Positions 16,222-24,808 are shown, counted from the first letter of the stretch. The stretch: 64,000 nucleotides of DNA from Achromobacter sp. MFA1 R4 (GCF_900156745.1 NZ_LT707065.1:5592086-5656085); one strand, 5' to 3'. Translations and numbers: made by a program. Notes: generated from the letters alone by a model not told the origin.

Positions 16222-16251
16222 CAGGTGCGCGGGTAGTGGGTGCGCGGGTAA
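16207..16251. repeat. Three tandem copies of a 15-bp unit at the end of the AraC gene
   Basis: The unit CAGGTGCGCGGGTAA occurs three times with one or two changes per copy. The first copy contains the stop codon of the AraC gene at 16219-16221, and the third also carries an in-frame-type TAA. It looks like a slippage expansion of the gene's end; noncoding beyond the first copy. Confidence 0.75.
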
Positions 16252-16362
16252 TGGGCGCATGACTGCCGGTGCGGGGCCCGCCGCCGGCGCCGCAATCTGG
16301 TACAAGATTCGGCCCCGCCCTCCTGGCTAGACTGGCCGCATTCAAGACCTGGAGTGCGATGT

Positions 16363-17322
16363 ATGTGGGCTGGAACCCTTTACGCCCTGGCCGCCGGCCT
16401 GATGTGGGGGCTGGTGTTCATCGGTCCGCTGCTGCTGCCGGAGTATCCGGCCGCGCTGCAATCCGTGGCGCGCTACCTGGCGTTCGGCCTCATCGCCCTG
16501 CCGCTCGCCTGGCTGGACCGCCGCAACCTGCTCCTCTTGACCCGCGCCGACTGGATCGAGGCGCTCAAGCTCGCCGCCATCGGCAATCTGCTGTATTACC
16601 TGTGCCTGGCCAGCGCCATCCAACGCGCGGGCGGACCCGTGCCGACGATGATCATCGGCACCCTGCCCGTGGTCATCGCCATCTGCGCCAATCTGCGCAA
16701 TGCGCGCCGCGACGGCCGGTTGCCCTGGCGGCGGCTGGCGCCGTCGCTGGGCCTCATCGCGCTCGGCATCGCCTGCGTCAACCAGGTGGAGTTGCAGGCG
16801 CTGCGCCAGGAGGCGGACGCCGATATGTCGCGCCACGCGATCGGCGCCTTGCTCGCGCTGGGCGCGGTGGCGTGCTGGACGTGGTATCCGCTGCGCAACG
16901 CCGACTGGCTGCGCGACCATCCCGGCCGCAGTCCGCGCACCTGGGCCACCGCGCAGGGCGTGGCCACGCTGCCGCTGGCGCTGGCGGGCTACGGCCTGCT
17001 GTGGATCGGCATGGCGGCCGCCGGCAGCGGGTTTGACATGCCGCTGGGGCCTCGCCCCGACGTGTTTCTGGGGTTGATGATCGCCATCGGCCTGTTCGCG
17101 TCCTGGCTGGGCACCCTGTGCTGGAACGAAGCCAGCCAGCGGCTGCCCACGGCGCTGGCCGGCCAGCTCATCGTGTTCGAAACCCTGGCGGCGCTGGCCT
17201 ATGCGTTCATCCTGCGCGGAAGCATGCCGGCGCCGCTGACGCTGGTAGGCATTGCGTGCCTGATGGTGGGCGTGCTGCGGGCCGTGCGGGTGAAGCCGCA
17301 GGCGGTGGCGGCGGCCGCGTGA
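16363..17322 (+). CDS. DMT superfamily (EamA) transporter
   Basis: The ATG at 16363 lies 8 bp after a GGAG site (16351-16354); an in-frame GTG at 16354 overlaps that site and is rejected. The product has 319 residues and ten predicted membrane helices in two EamA repeats, opening with LYALAAGLMWGLVFIGPLLL. The second half carries SWLGTLCWNEASQRLPTALAGQLIVFETL, the typical second EamA repeat signature. It probably exports a metabolite or amino acid. The preceding AraC regulator is in the same orientation and may control it. Confidence 0.92.
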   Translation: MWAGTLYALAAGLMWGLVFIGPLLLPEYPAALQSVARYLAFGLIALPLAWLDRRNLLLLTRADWIEALKLAAIGNLLYYLCLASAIQRAGGPVPTMIIGTLPVVIAICANLRNARRDGRLPWRRLAPSLGLIALGIACVNQVELQALRQEADADMSRHAIGALLALGAVACWTWYPLRNADWLRDHPGRSPRTWATAQGVATLPLALAGYGLLWIGMAAAGSGFDMPLGPRPDVFLGLMIAIGLFASWLGTLCWNEASQRLPTALAGQLIVFETLAALAYAFILRGSMPAPLTLVGIACLMVGVLRAVRVKPQAVAAAA

Positions 17323-17388
17323 AGCGGCGCCTGCGGGGGCCGCCCGCTACCACCAATGCGGCGGCCCACCGCCGGCGGGCAACTCGCA

Positions 17389-17430
17389 AATTGTTAGACG
17401 GCGTATAATTTTCTACGCTGTCTAACAATT
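17389..17430 (+). promoter_or_regulatory. 17-bp inverted-repeat operator over a TATAAT promoter
   Basis: AATTGTTAGACGGCGTA (17389-17405) and TACGCTGTCTAACAATT (17414-17430) match at 16 of 17 positions in inverted orientation, with an 8-bp spacer. A perfect TATAAT (17404-17409) starts at the edge of the left arm, so a bound dimer would cover the -10 element. The palindrome ends 9 bp before the ATG of the TetR gene, so autoregulation of this operon is likely. Confidence 0.85.
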
Positions 17431-17439
17431 GGATCCGCC

Positions 17440-18087
17440 ATGCCCGACGCCATCCCCGTTTTTCCAGACGCCGACGCCACCGACACCGGCCGCCGCGAGC
17501 GCAAGCGCCAGCAGACCCTGGCGCATCTGACCCAGACTGCGTGGCGCCTGTTCGAAACGCTGGGCTACGACGCGGTGACGATGGAACAGATTGCGGCGCA
17601 GGCGGACGTGTCCAAGGGCACGCTCTACAACCATTTCCCCGTCAAGGAAGCCCTGCTGGCGCACCGGTTCCATGGCGAACTGGCGGCGTCGCTGGCTGGC
17701 CTGGGGCCCGCATTGAAAGCGCTGCCCACGCTTGCCGCGCGGCTCACGCGCCTGCTGCATGCCTCGGCGCACTGGTCCGAATCGCATCGCGCCTACCTGG
17801 GCCCCTATCTGCGCTACCGCCTTGCCACGGTGCAGCCGGGCGGACGCGACGATGCGCGCTCCCCCCGCAGCGGCATGCAGGCCGTCTTTGCCGCCTTGAT
17901 CCAGGACGCGCAGGCTGCGGGCCAGGCGCGGTCCGACCTGGCCGCGGATCTGCTGGCTCACCACCTGCAGTTTCTCTACCTGGGCGCCCTGCTGCGCTGG
18001 CTGGACCAGCCCGGCGCGTCGCTCAAGACGGAGTTCGACGCCGCGATCGGCCTTTTCATGGACGGCGTCGACCGGCGCGCGGCATGA
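17440..18087 (+). CDS. TetR/AcrR family regulator, first gene of the RPH-like operon
   Basis: The product is 215 residues. The DNA-binding domain is clear: AWRLFETLGYDAVTMEQIAAQADVSKGTLYNHFPVKEALLAHRF (about residues 28-72), with the usual helix-turn-helix and NHFPxKExL motif. The C-terminal domain should bind the inducer. It overlaps the next gene by 4 bp (ATGA) and is preceded by a near-perfect palindrome over the promoter. The arrangement predicts repression of itself and the downstream enzyme until a ligand appears. Confidence 0.94.
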   Translation: MPDAIPVFPDADATDTGRRERKRQQTLAHLTQTAWRLFETLGYDAVTMEQIAAQADVSKGTLYNHFPVKEALLAHRFHGELAASLAGLGPALKALPTLAARLTRLLHASAHWSESHRAYLGPYLRYRLATVQPGGRDDARSPRSGMQAVFAALIQDAQAAGQARSDLAADLLAHHLQFLYLGALLRWLDQPGASLKTEFDAAIGLFMDGVDRRAA

Positions 18088-20678
18088 CCGCCCTGGTGCT
18101 GGACTGGGCGGCGGCGGCCCACGCCGGCCCGCAAGCGGCGGGCGGCAAAGGATGGCAGTTGGGCCGCATGGCCCAATTCGGCGTGCCCGTGCCCGACGGC
18201 TTCGTGCTGGCGGCGCAGGCCAGCCACGCGCATCGGCCCGGCCAGGATCTGCCCCCCGGCATCGCGCAGGTTTTGCTGGAGGCCTTGCGTGCCCGCGGCT
18301 GGCTGGACCGTCCGCTGGCCTTGCGTTCGTCGGCGCCGCAGGAAGATTCCGCGGGCGCGTCGTTCGCCGGCATCCATCTCTCGTGCCTGAATGTGCGCGG
18401 ACCGGACGCGGCGCAGGAGGCGCTGCGGCGCATCTGGGATTCGCGATGGACGCCCCAGGCCCAGGCCTACCGCCAGCGCCTCGGCCTGGCCGGCAGCGAC
18501 GCGGATGGCATGGCCGTGGTGGTGATGCCCATGATCGAGGCGGCGGCCTCGGGCATCGTCTTCACCATCGATCCCGCCACCGGCCGCCACGACGAGATGA
18601 TCATCCACGCCAACTGGGGCCTGGGCGAATCCCTCGTGAACGGCCAGGCCGAGGGCGACGAATACCGCCTGCGCGAACACACCCTGCGCCAGGCCTGGCC
18701 GCTGGCGGCCCGGCGCATCGGCGCCAAGCGCCACGCGACGCAGCCTGTCCCGCGCGGCGCGGGCACCCGCTTGGCCGCCACGCCCGACGCGGTCGCCGCG
18801 CGGGCCGTGCTGACGGACGCGCAGGCCGAGGCCCTGGGCGACATTGCCCGCGACGCCGCCCGCGCGCTGGACTACGGCGGCGGGGGCTACGACATCGAGT
18901 GGGCCTGGGACGGCGAGCGGTTCTGGATCGTCCAGGCCCGGCCGGTCACCGCCTCCGCCCGCCGCACCTATCCCGCGCTGCAAGACCAGCCCGATTACTG
19001 GTCGCGCGGCAACACCCGCGAGGTGCTGCCGCAGGCCATGTCGGCGCTGGAATGGGACGCGGGCCGCGTCATGGCGCAGCGCATGCTCACCTGCGGCTTT
19101 GAATTGAGCGGCTACGGCACGCTGCCCGGCGTGCGGCTCGCGGCGCTGTTCCAGGGCCGCGCCTACCTGAACGCGTCGGTCATCCAATGGGTGGGCTACG
19201 ACGCGCTGGGGGTCAAGCCGCGCGACATGAATGCCTTGCTGGGCGGCCCGCAGCCCGAGATCCGCGTGCCGCCCCTGACCGCTACGCAGCGCCTGCGCCA
19301 TGGCCTGCGCCTCGTGCGCTATCTGCGCCGGGCCACCCCGTTGCGCCGCCAGGCCGCTGCCGACCTGCCCCGGTTCATGGCGCGCGCGCAGGCATGGCTG
19401 GATGCGCCGCTGCCCGCTTCCAACGCCGCCCTGGGCGCCCAACTGCGCGAGCAGTTCCAGACCGTGCTGGCCGCCGATGAGCTGTTTTTCCTGCAGGGTT
19501 CGGGCGGCGGCGCGCTATCCAAGCTGCTGGAAATGGTGGAGCGCGCCGCCCCCGGCGAAGGCCACGCGCTGACCGCCGCCCTGATGGCGGGCGGCGATCC
19601 CAGCGTGACCGCCGAGCAAGGCTACGCACTCATGCGGCTGGCGCAACTGGCCGCGGACGACGCCCCGGCGCTGGCCTGGCTGCGTGCGCCGGGGCGCGAC
19701 AGCGCCGCGTGGCAGGCTGCCCTCCCGGACGGCAGCCCGTTCAAGACGGCGTTTGCGGACTTTCTGCGCCGCTATGGCCACCGCGCCGTCTACGAGACGT
19801 ATCTGCGCAATCCGCGCTGGCGCGAGGCCCCGGGCTACCTGCTGGACAGCGTGTTGAACCTGATCGGCGCCGACCCCGCCGCGCTGCGCGCACGGCAGGC
19901 CGACGCGGCGCGGCAGGCCTGGCAGCGCGTGCGCCGCGCCTTGCCCTTCTGGCAACGGCCGTTGGCCGCCAAACTGCTGGCCGCGTCCCGCCTGGAAGGC
20001 AACCAGCGCGAGGCCGCGCGCAGCGTGCTCGTGGCCTACCTGGCCGTAGCCCGCAGAAGCGCGCAGGAACTGGGCCGGCGCACCGCCGGCCCGGACGGGC
20101 TGGCCGTCCCGGACGACATCTTCCATCTGAACGCCGCCGAAATATTCGCGCTGGCGGACGGCCGGATATCCCCCGCCGCCCTGGGCCGGCGGTCGGCGGC
20201 ACGACGCGAGCAACTGCAGGCCTGGGCCGCGCTGCCGGATCCCGATGTCATCACCGAGTACGCCACCGGCGACGCGGCGGTTGGCGTGCGGGGTGGCGTG
20301 CGGGTTGGCGTACCGCAAACGCCCCCGCCCGGGGCAGCGCCGGGCGATTCGTGGCGCGGCACGCCGGTGGCGGGCGGACACGCCCGCGGCCACGCGTTCG
20401 TTGCCCGCACGCCGGACGAAGGCCTGGCCATGCCTGCGGGCGGCATCCTGGTCGCGGCGTCGTCCGACCCTGCGTGGACGCCCCTTTTCCTGCGCGCGGG
20501 CGCGGTGGTGATGGAAGCCGGCGGCTACCTGTCGCACGCCGCCATCGTGGCGCGCGAATTCGGCGTTCCGGCCGTGGTGAACGTGCAGGGCATCCTGCAA
20601 GGCGTCGCCACGGGGGACATGCTGGCGGTGGACGCCGTGCGCGGCGTGGTCCGGCGCGTGCCGGACGACATGCCCTAG
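18084..20678 (+). CDS. PEP-synthase-like swivelling phosphotransferase, rifampicin phosphotransferase-like
   Basis: The product is 864 residues in three parts. An ATP-grasp domain (about residues 1-300) shows GGKGWQLGRM, LALRSSAPQEDSAGASFAG, SGIVFTIDPATG, WGLGESLVNGQAEGDEY and FWIVQARPVTA. A divergent middle domain (about 310-740) carries no pyruvate-site motif I recognise. A Gly/Val-rich linker with 12-bp DNA repeats (20278-20315) leads to the C-terminal histidine domain, GGYLSHAAIVAREFGVPAV, where His818 is the expected phosphocarrier. Length and order match rifampicin phosphotransferase (about 867 residues). The substrate is unproven. It is coupled to the TetR gene, and its stop codon shares CTAG with the convergent kinase gene. 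Confidence 0.85.
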   Translation: MTALVLDWAAAAHAGPQAAGGKGWQLGRMAQFGVPVPDGFVLAAQASHAHRPGQDLPPGIAQVLLEALRARGWLDRPLALRSSAPQEDSAGASFAGIHLSCLNVRGPDAAQEALRRIWDSRWTPQAQAYRQRLGLAGSDADGMAVVVMPMIEAAASGIVFTIDPATGRHDEMIIHANWGLGESLVNGQAEGDEYRLREHTLRQAWPLAARRIGAKRHATQPVPRGAGTRLAATPDAVAARAVLTDAQAEALGDIARDAARALDYGGGGYDIEWAWDGERFWIVQARPVTASARRTYPALQDQPDYWSRGNTREVLPQAMSALEWDAGRVMAQRMLTCGFELSGYGTLPGVRLAALFQGRAYLNASVIQWVGYDALGVKPRDMNALLGGPQPEIRVPPLTATQRLRHGLRLVRYLRRATPLRRQAAADLPRFMARAQAWLDAPLPASNAALGAQLREQFQTVLAADELFFLQGSGGGALSKLLEMVERAAPGEGHALTAALMAGGDPSVTAEQGYALMRLAQLAADDAPALAWLRAPGRDSAAWQAALPDGSPFKTAFADFLRRYGHRAVYETYLRNPRWREAPGYLLDSVLNLIGADPAALRARQADAARQAWQRVRRALPFWQRPLAAKLLAASRLEGNQREAARSVLVAYLAVARRSAQELGRRTAGPDGLAVPDDIFHLNAAEIFALADGRISPAALGRRSAARREQLQAWAALPDPDVITEYATGDAAVGVRGGVRVGVPQTPPPGAAPGDSWRGTPVAGGHARGHAFVARTPDEGLAMPAGGILVAASSDPAWTPLFLRAGAVVMEAGGYLSHAAIVAREFGVPAVVNVQGILQGVATGDMLAVDAVRGVVRRVPDDMP

Positions 20679-22153
20679 GCCGGGTTTCCCGCCGCCAGAT
20701 CGAACTGCAACACCGCACCGCCGGCCGCCCCGTCGACCAGCCGGATCTCGCTCTGATGCAGCTGCAGGATGCGCTGCACGATCACCAGGCCCAGCCCGCC
20801 AGCGTCGCCAGGTCCCCGGTTCAGCGCCGACGCGCGCGTGAACAGCCCCGCGCGCAGTTCCTCCGGAATGCCGGTGCCGGAATCGCTGACCTGGACCTGC
20901 ACCCGGTTGCGCGACACGCCAAGCTGCAATTCGATCCGCCCGCCCGGCGGGCTGTGGCGGATGGCGTTGTCCAGCAGATTGGTCAGCACCCGTTCGATCA
21001 GCCCCAGGTCCGCGCGCACCGGCGGCAGCGCCTGCGCGATGGCCGTCGTCAGCCGCTGGCCGCGCGCCTCGGCGGCCAGTTCGAACTTCTGGATCACGTC
21101 CTGCACCAGTTCGGGCAGCGAGAACGTCTCGGGCTCCAGGCGCACCAGCCCCGACTCCAGCCGCGCCAGTTCGAAGAGCTCCTGCGCCAGCCGGCCGACC
21201 TTGCGGCTTTGCGCCAGCGCGATGTCCAGGTAGCGGCGGCGCTCGGCCGGGTCCAGCGACTCGTCCTTCAAGCGCAGCGTCTCCAGATAACCATGCAGGG
21301 ACGTGAGCGGCGTGCGCAGGTCGTGCGAAATATTGGCGACCAGGTCGCGCCGCTGCTGGTCCTGGCGCGTCAGTTCGCGCCACTGCTCGGAGATCCGCCG
21401 CCCCATTTGCGCAAACGTGCGCCGCAGCACCGCGATCTCGTCGCCGCCGCGCGCCGCCAGCTCGTCCGGCGGCGCCAGCGCGGCCAGCGCCTGGCCTTCG
21501 TCGCCATCGAAGGCGCGCACCGCGCGCGTCAGCGCGCGCAACGGCCGCGTGATCAGCGCAAACGCGGCCAGGCCCGCCACCAGTCCCAGCAAGGCCACCA
21601 ACGCGATCGACCACAGCGTCGTGCGCAGCACCGAGCTGCGCGACACATCCATCGCCAGCGCATCATGCGCCTGGCCCTGCAGCACCACGTAGACGTAGCC
21701 TTGCTCGCGGCCGTCCACGCGCACCGGCGCGGCGCTGAACACTTTCTGCGCGTCCAGGCTGCGCGGGTCGTCGCCCGCGATGGGCAGCATCCCCCCCGCC
21801 AGAAGGCGCTGCACCGGGCCCAGATCCACCCGGTCGCGCCTGATCTGCCCGGGCGGCGCGGCATCGGCCACGATGCGTCCGTCGCTGGCCAGCAAATAGA
21901 CCTCGACGGCCGGATTCACCGCCATCAGCATGTCGAACAGCGACCGCACCGCGCCGGGCTTCCAGCCGCCGGCGTCCATCAGCTCGGTGGACCCGGCAAT
22001 GTGCTGGGCCAGCCCGCTCGACAGCCGCTGCACGACCTCCTGTTCGTAGCGCGAATTGGCGGCGATCTGCAGCCAGGCGGATGCCCCGCAGCACGCCAGC
22101 AGCAGCAAGGCGAAGACGCCGGACAGGCGCTGGGTCAGCGTGAAACGTTTCAT
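20675..22153 (-). CDS. Sensor histidine kinase of the OmpR-type pair
   Basis: The ATG at 22153 overlaps the end of the response-regulator gene by 4 bp and gives 492 residues. A first membrane helix (about residues 9-27), a periplasmic sensor region (28-170), a second helix (about 178-200), a HAMP segment, and a HisKA domain with ANISHDLRTPLTSLHGYLE (His277) follow in order. The C-terminal ATPase domain shows LLDNAIRHSPPGG, DSGTGIPEELRAGLF and GGLGLVIVQRI. The pair is divergent from the Msr locus, which is its likely target. The stop codon overlaps that of the RPH-like gene. Confidence 0.94.
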   Translation of the reverse strand: MKRFTLTQRLSGVFALLLLACCGASAWLQIAANSRYEQEVVQRLSSGLAQHIAGSTELMDAGGWKPGAVRSLFDMLMAVNPAVEVYLLASDGRIVADAAPPGQIRRDRVDLGPVQRLLAGGMLPIAGDDPRSLDAQKVFSAAPVRVDGREQGYVYVVLQGQAHDALAMDVSRSSVLRTTLWSIALVALLGLVAGLAAFALITRPLRALTRAVRAFDGDEGQALAALAPPDELAARGGDEIAVLRRTFAQMGRRISEQWRELTRQDQQRRDLVANISHDLRTPLTSLHGYLETLRLKDESLDPAERRRYLDIALAQSRKVGRLAQELFELARLESGLVRLEPETFSLPELVQDVIQKFELAAEARGQRLTTAIAQALPPVRADLGLIERVLTNLLDNAIRHSPPGGRIELQLGVSRNRVQVQVSDSGTGIPEELRAGLFTRASALNRGPGDAGGLGLVIVQRILQLHQSEIRLVDGAAGGAVLQFDLAAGNPA

Positions 22154-22869
22154 GACTGTCCCCCCGGGGCCGCCGAAAATTTGTACCCCCGCCCCCACAC
22201 GGTCAGGATGCGCTGCGGGTTGGACGGATCGGCCTCGATCTTGGTGCGCAGCCGGTTGATGTGCGTGTTGACCGTGTGTTCGTAGCCCTCGTGCTGATAG
22301 CCCCACACCTGGTTCAACAGGTCCATGCGCGAAAACACCTTGTCCGGATGCCGCGCAAAGAAATGCAGCAGGTCGAACTCGCGGGGCGTGAGGTCCAGGC
22401 GGCGCGCGTCCACGTCCACCGTGCGGGCGATCGGATCGATCGACACGCCGTGGACAGCCAGGCTGCCGGCATCCAGGCGCGCATTGCGCTCGATGGCGTC
22501 GCTGCGGCGCAGCAGCGCACGCACCCGCGCCACCAGCTCCAGCATTGAAAACGGCTTGGCCAGATAGTCATCCGCGCCCAGCTCCAGGCCCAGGATGCGG
22601 TGGACTTCGCTGGACCGCGCGCTGGTGATGATGATGGGCGTATAGCGCGCCATCGCGCGCGCGCGCTTGCAGATTTCCAGCCCGTCGATGCCGGGCAGCA
22701 TCAGATCCAGGACCAGCGCGTCCCAGCCGCCCTCTTCCAGCATGCGCATGCCCGCGTCGCCGTCGGCCGCGTGCTCGACGTCATAGCCCTCGTCGCGCAG
22801 GTGCAGGCGCAGCAGTTCCGCGATGTGGGCGTCGTCTTCAACTATCAGTACGCGGCGGGGCGTATCCAT
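22150..22869 (-). CDS. OmpR/PhoB-type response regulator
   Basis: The product is 239 residues. The receiver domain has the acidic pocket at VEDDAH and the phosphorylated Asp55 in LVLDLMLPGIDGLE, with the conserved Thr/Ser and Lys at IIITSARS and ADDYLAKPFS. The C-terminal winged helix ends with HTVNTHINRLRTKIE and VWGRGYKF. It is the first gene of the two-component unit and is divergent, with 146 bp between starts, from the cytochrome b561-type gene. In E. coli an OmpR-type pair (HprSR) controls msrPQ, so the same logic is plausible here. Confidence 0.95.
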   Translation of the reverse strand: MDTPRRVLIVEDDAHIAELLRLHLRDEGYDVEHAADGDAGMRMLEEGGWDALVLDLMLPGIDGLEICKRARAMARYTPIIITSARSSEVHRILGLELGADDYLAKPFSMLELVARVRALLRRSDAIERNARLDAGSLAVHGVSIDPIARTVDVDARRLDLTPREFDLLHFFARHPDKVFSRMDLLNQVWGYQHEGYEHTVNTHINRLRTKIEADPSNPQRILTVWGRGYKFSAAPGGQS

Positions 22870-22922
22870 GGGGCTACCTGGGGCGTGATCGATGCGCCTA
22901 TTGTCGCCAATCGGCGGGGGTG

Positions 22923-22946
22923 AAAGTTCACATTTAATTTAACTTT
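22923..22946. promoter_or_regulatory. AT-rich inverted repeat between the two-component system and the Msr locus
   Basis: AAAGTT (22923-22928) and AACTTT (22941-22946) flank an AT-rich spacer in an otherwise very GC-rich interval. The position, 53 bp upstream of the response regulator start and 70 bp before the cytochrome gene, fits a binding site serving both directions. The binding protein is not known; the adjacent response regulator is the natural candidate. Confidence 0.5.
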
Positions 22947-23015
22947 GCGTGAGGACTTCGATATTGGCGCGGGGCAAGAATGCCTCCAACGACAGCCCCC
23001 CCACCGGAGACCGCC

Positions 23016-23639
23016 ATGCTGGCTCGACCCGCAATCGACGACTTGCCGCCACAGAACGCGCCCATCCACCCCGCCTGGCTGCGGGTGGCGCATTGGCTGA
23101 ATGCGCTTGCCGTGGTCATCATGGTGATGAGCGGCTGGCGCATCTACAACGCCGCGCCCTTCTTCGCGTTCACGTTTCCCAACGGCATCACGCTCGGCGG
23201 ATGGCTGGGCGGCGCGCTGCAGTGGCACTTTGCCGGCATGTGGCTGCTGTTCTTCAATGGCCTGTTCTACCTGGCGATGAACATCGCCACCGGCCGCCTG
23301 TGGCGCAAGTTCCTGCCCGTCAGCGCGGGCGGCGTGGCGCGCGACCTGGTTTCGGCCCTGCGCGGCAGGCTGTCCCACGCGGACCCGCGCCGCTACAACC
23401 AGGTGCAGCGCCTGGCCTATCTGTTTGTCATGGCCGATATCGCCGTGCTGATCCTGTCCGGGCTGGTGCTGTGGAAATCCGTGCAATTCGACCTTTTGCG
23501 CGAGCTGATGGGCGGCTACGAAGCCGCGCGCCGCGTGCACTTCGTCGCGATGGCGTTGCTGGTGGCGTTCGTCGCTGTCCACCTGGCGATGGTCGCGCTG
23601 GTGCCCCGCAGCCTGCTCGCCATGATCCGCGGCAAATAA
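23016..23639 (+). CDS. Cytochrome b561-type membrane protein (YedZ1-like haem subunit)
   Basis: The ATG at 23016 follows a GGAGA site (23006-23010) and gives 207 residues. Four main membrane helices carry His residues in the positions typical of Ni/Fe-hydrogenase cytochrome b (PF01292) proteins: WLRVAHWLNALAVVIMVMSGW, LQWHFAGMWLLFFNGLFYL, and the C-terminal HFVAMALLVAFVAVHLAM. It ends 10 bp before the molybdopterin oxidoreductase gene and should feed electrons from the quinone pool to it across the membrane. It is distinct in sequence from the MsrQ/YedZ family. Confidence 0.87.
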   Translation: MLARPAIDDLPPQNAPIHPAWLRVAHWLNALAVVIMVMSGWRIYNAAPFFAFTFPNGITLGGWLGGALQWHFAGMWLLFFNGLFYLAMNIATGRLWRKFLPVSAGGVARDLVSALRGRLSHADPRRYNQVQRLAYLFVMADIAVLILSGLVLWKSVQFDLLRELMGGYEAARRVHFVAMALLVAFVAVHLAMVALVPRSLLAMIRGK

Positions 23640-23649
23640 GGAGCCATCC

Positions 23650-24441
23650 ATGAGCGAAAAGCGACGCCCCCCGCTGCCGGGCCTGGACGGCCCCGCCATC
23701 CTGCGCGAAGCCGGAAAACTGCTGGACAAGCGCGTGGAGCAGCCCGCCCGGCGCGCCTTCCTGCGGCGCGGGCTCACGCTGGGCGGCCTGGCCATGCTGT
23801 CCGGAGGCTCGCTGTCCGACGACGAAAACGTCGAGCAGGCGCTCTCGGCCGTGTCCCGCTTCAACGACCGCGTGCAAGGCTGGATCTTCGATCCGAACAA
23901 GCTCGCGCCGACCTACCCGGAATCCATGATCACGCGGCCCTTTCCCTTCAATGCCTTCTACGGCATCGACGCCGTGCCGCAGGTGGACGAGGACGCGTTC
24001 CGCCTGGAAGTCACCGGCCTGGTCGCCGACAAGCGCCGCTGGCGCCTGGACGAACTGCGCGCCATGGCGCAGGTGGACCAGGTCACGCGGCACATCTGCG
24101 TCGAAGGCTGGAGCGCCATCGGCAAATGGGGCGGCGTGCCGTTTTCGGACTTCCTCAAGCGCGTGGGCGCGGACCTGTCTGCCAAGTACGTCGGCTTCAA
24201 GTGCGCCGACGACTACTACACCAGCATCGACATGCCCACCGCGCTGCACCCGCAGACCATCCTGGCCCTCACCTACGACGGCCGGACGCTGCCCCCCGAA
24301 TACGGCTTCCCCATGAAGCTGCGCATGCCCACCAAGCTTGGCTACAAAAACCCCAAGCACATCCAGGCGATTTTCGTCACCAACACCTACCCGGGCGGTT
24401 ACTGGGAGGACCAGGGCTACAACTGGTTCGGCGGAAGCTAG
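23650..24441 (+). CDS. Periplasmic molybdopterin-dependent oxidoreductase (YedY/MsrP-like)
   Basis: The product is 263 residues. A twin-arginine signal follows a ~33-residue leader: PARRAFLRRGLTLGGLAML. The sulfite-oxidase-fold Mo-cofactor domain is seen in VTRHICVEGWSAIGKWGGVPF, whose Cys is the expected Mo ligand, and in FPMKLRMPTKLGYKNPKHIQ. YedY/MsrP enzymes reduce protein-bound methionine sulfoxide in the periplasm, and YedY1-type relatives occur with methionine-rich peptides. Here it lies between its haem partner and an MXKDX protein. Confidence 0.9.
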   Translation: MSEKRRPPLPGLDGPAILREAGKLLDKRVEQPARRAFLRRGLTLGGLAMLSGGSLSDDENVEQALSAVSRFNDRVQGWIFDPNKLAPTYPESMITRPFPFNAFYGIDAVPQVDEDAFRLEVTGLVADKRRWRLDELRAMAQVDQVTRHICVEGWSAIGKWGGVPFSDFLKRVGADLSAKYVGFKCADDYYTSIDMPTALHPQTILALTYDGRTLPPEYGFPMKLRMPTKLGYKNPKHIQAIFVTNTYPGGYWEDQGYNWFGGS

Positions 24442-24481
24442 GTGAATTCTGTCTTTTTCCCACTGTCAAAAGGAAAGCATC

Positions 24482-24808
24482 ATGAAGAAACTGACCACCG
24501 CCGCTCTGTCCCTGTGCCTGGCCTTCGGCGCCGCGGCAGCCCACGCCGCCGACACCATGAGCAAGGACGGCATGACCAAGAACGGCATGTCGAAAGAAGC
24601 GCCCGCGCAGGACGGCATGAAGAAGGACTCGATGTCGCGCGACGGGATGTCGAAGGGGTCGATGTCGAAGGATTCGATGTCGAAGGATTCCATGTCCAAG
24701 GATTCGATGTCCAAGGATTCGATGTCCAAGGGGTCGATGTCCAAGGATTCCATGTCGAAAGGCACGATGGGCAAGGACGGCATGTCAAAGGACGGCATGC
24801 AGAAGTGA
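24482..24808 (+). CDS. Pentapeptide MXKDX repeat protein, methionine-rich (MrpX-like)
   Basis: The product is 108 residues with a signal peptide (cleavage after AAAHA, residue 22). The mature 86 residues are about fifteen tandem pentapeptides of the form MSKDS/MSKDG/MSKGS, giving 16 Met, nearly one in five residues. It lies between a MsrP-like enzyme and MsrB/MsrA. In Azospira suillum a similar peptide (MrpX) with YedY1 scavenges hypochlorite: its methionines are oxidised and then re-reduced. The same sacrificial role is inferred here. The DNA repeats look like an array but are coding. Confidence 0.9.
   Translation: MKKLTTAALSLCLAFGAAAAHAADTMSKDGMTKNGMSKEAPAQDGMKKDSMSRDGMSKGSMSKDSMSKDSMSKDSMSKDSMSKGSMSKDSMSKGTMGKDGMSKDGMQK

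Noticed and set aside
17541-20678. A 1045-codon open frame over the TetR and RPH-like genes
   Set aside because: Its second part is the RPH-like gene itself in the same phase; the first part is a shadow of the TetR gene. The ATG at 18084 overlapping the TetR stop is the better start.
24600-24790. Regular direct repeats that resemble a CRISPR array
   Set aside because: The repeats are 15 bp long without unique spacers and stay in frame as MXKDX pentapeptides behind a signal peptide.
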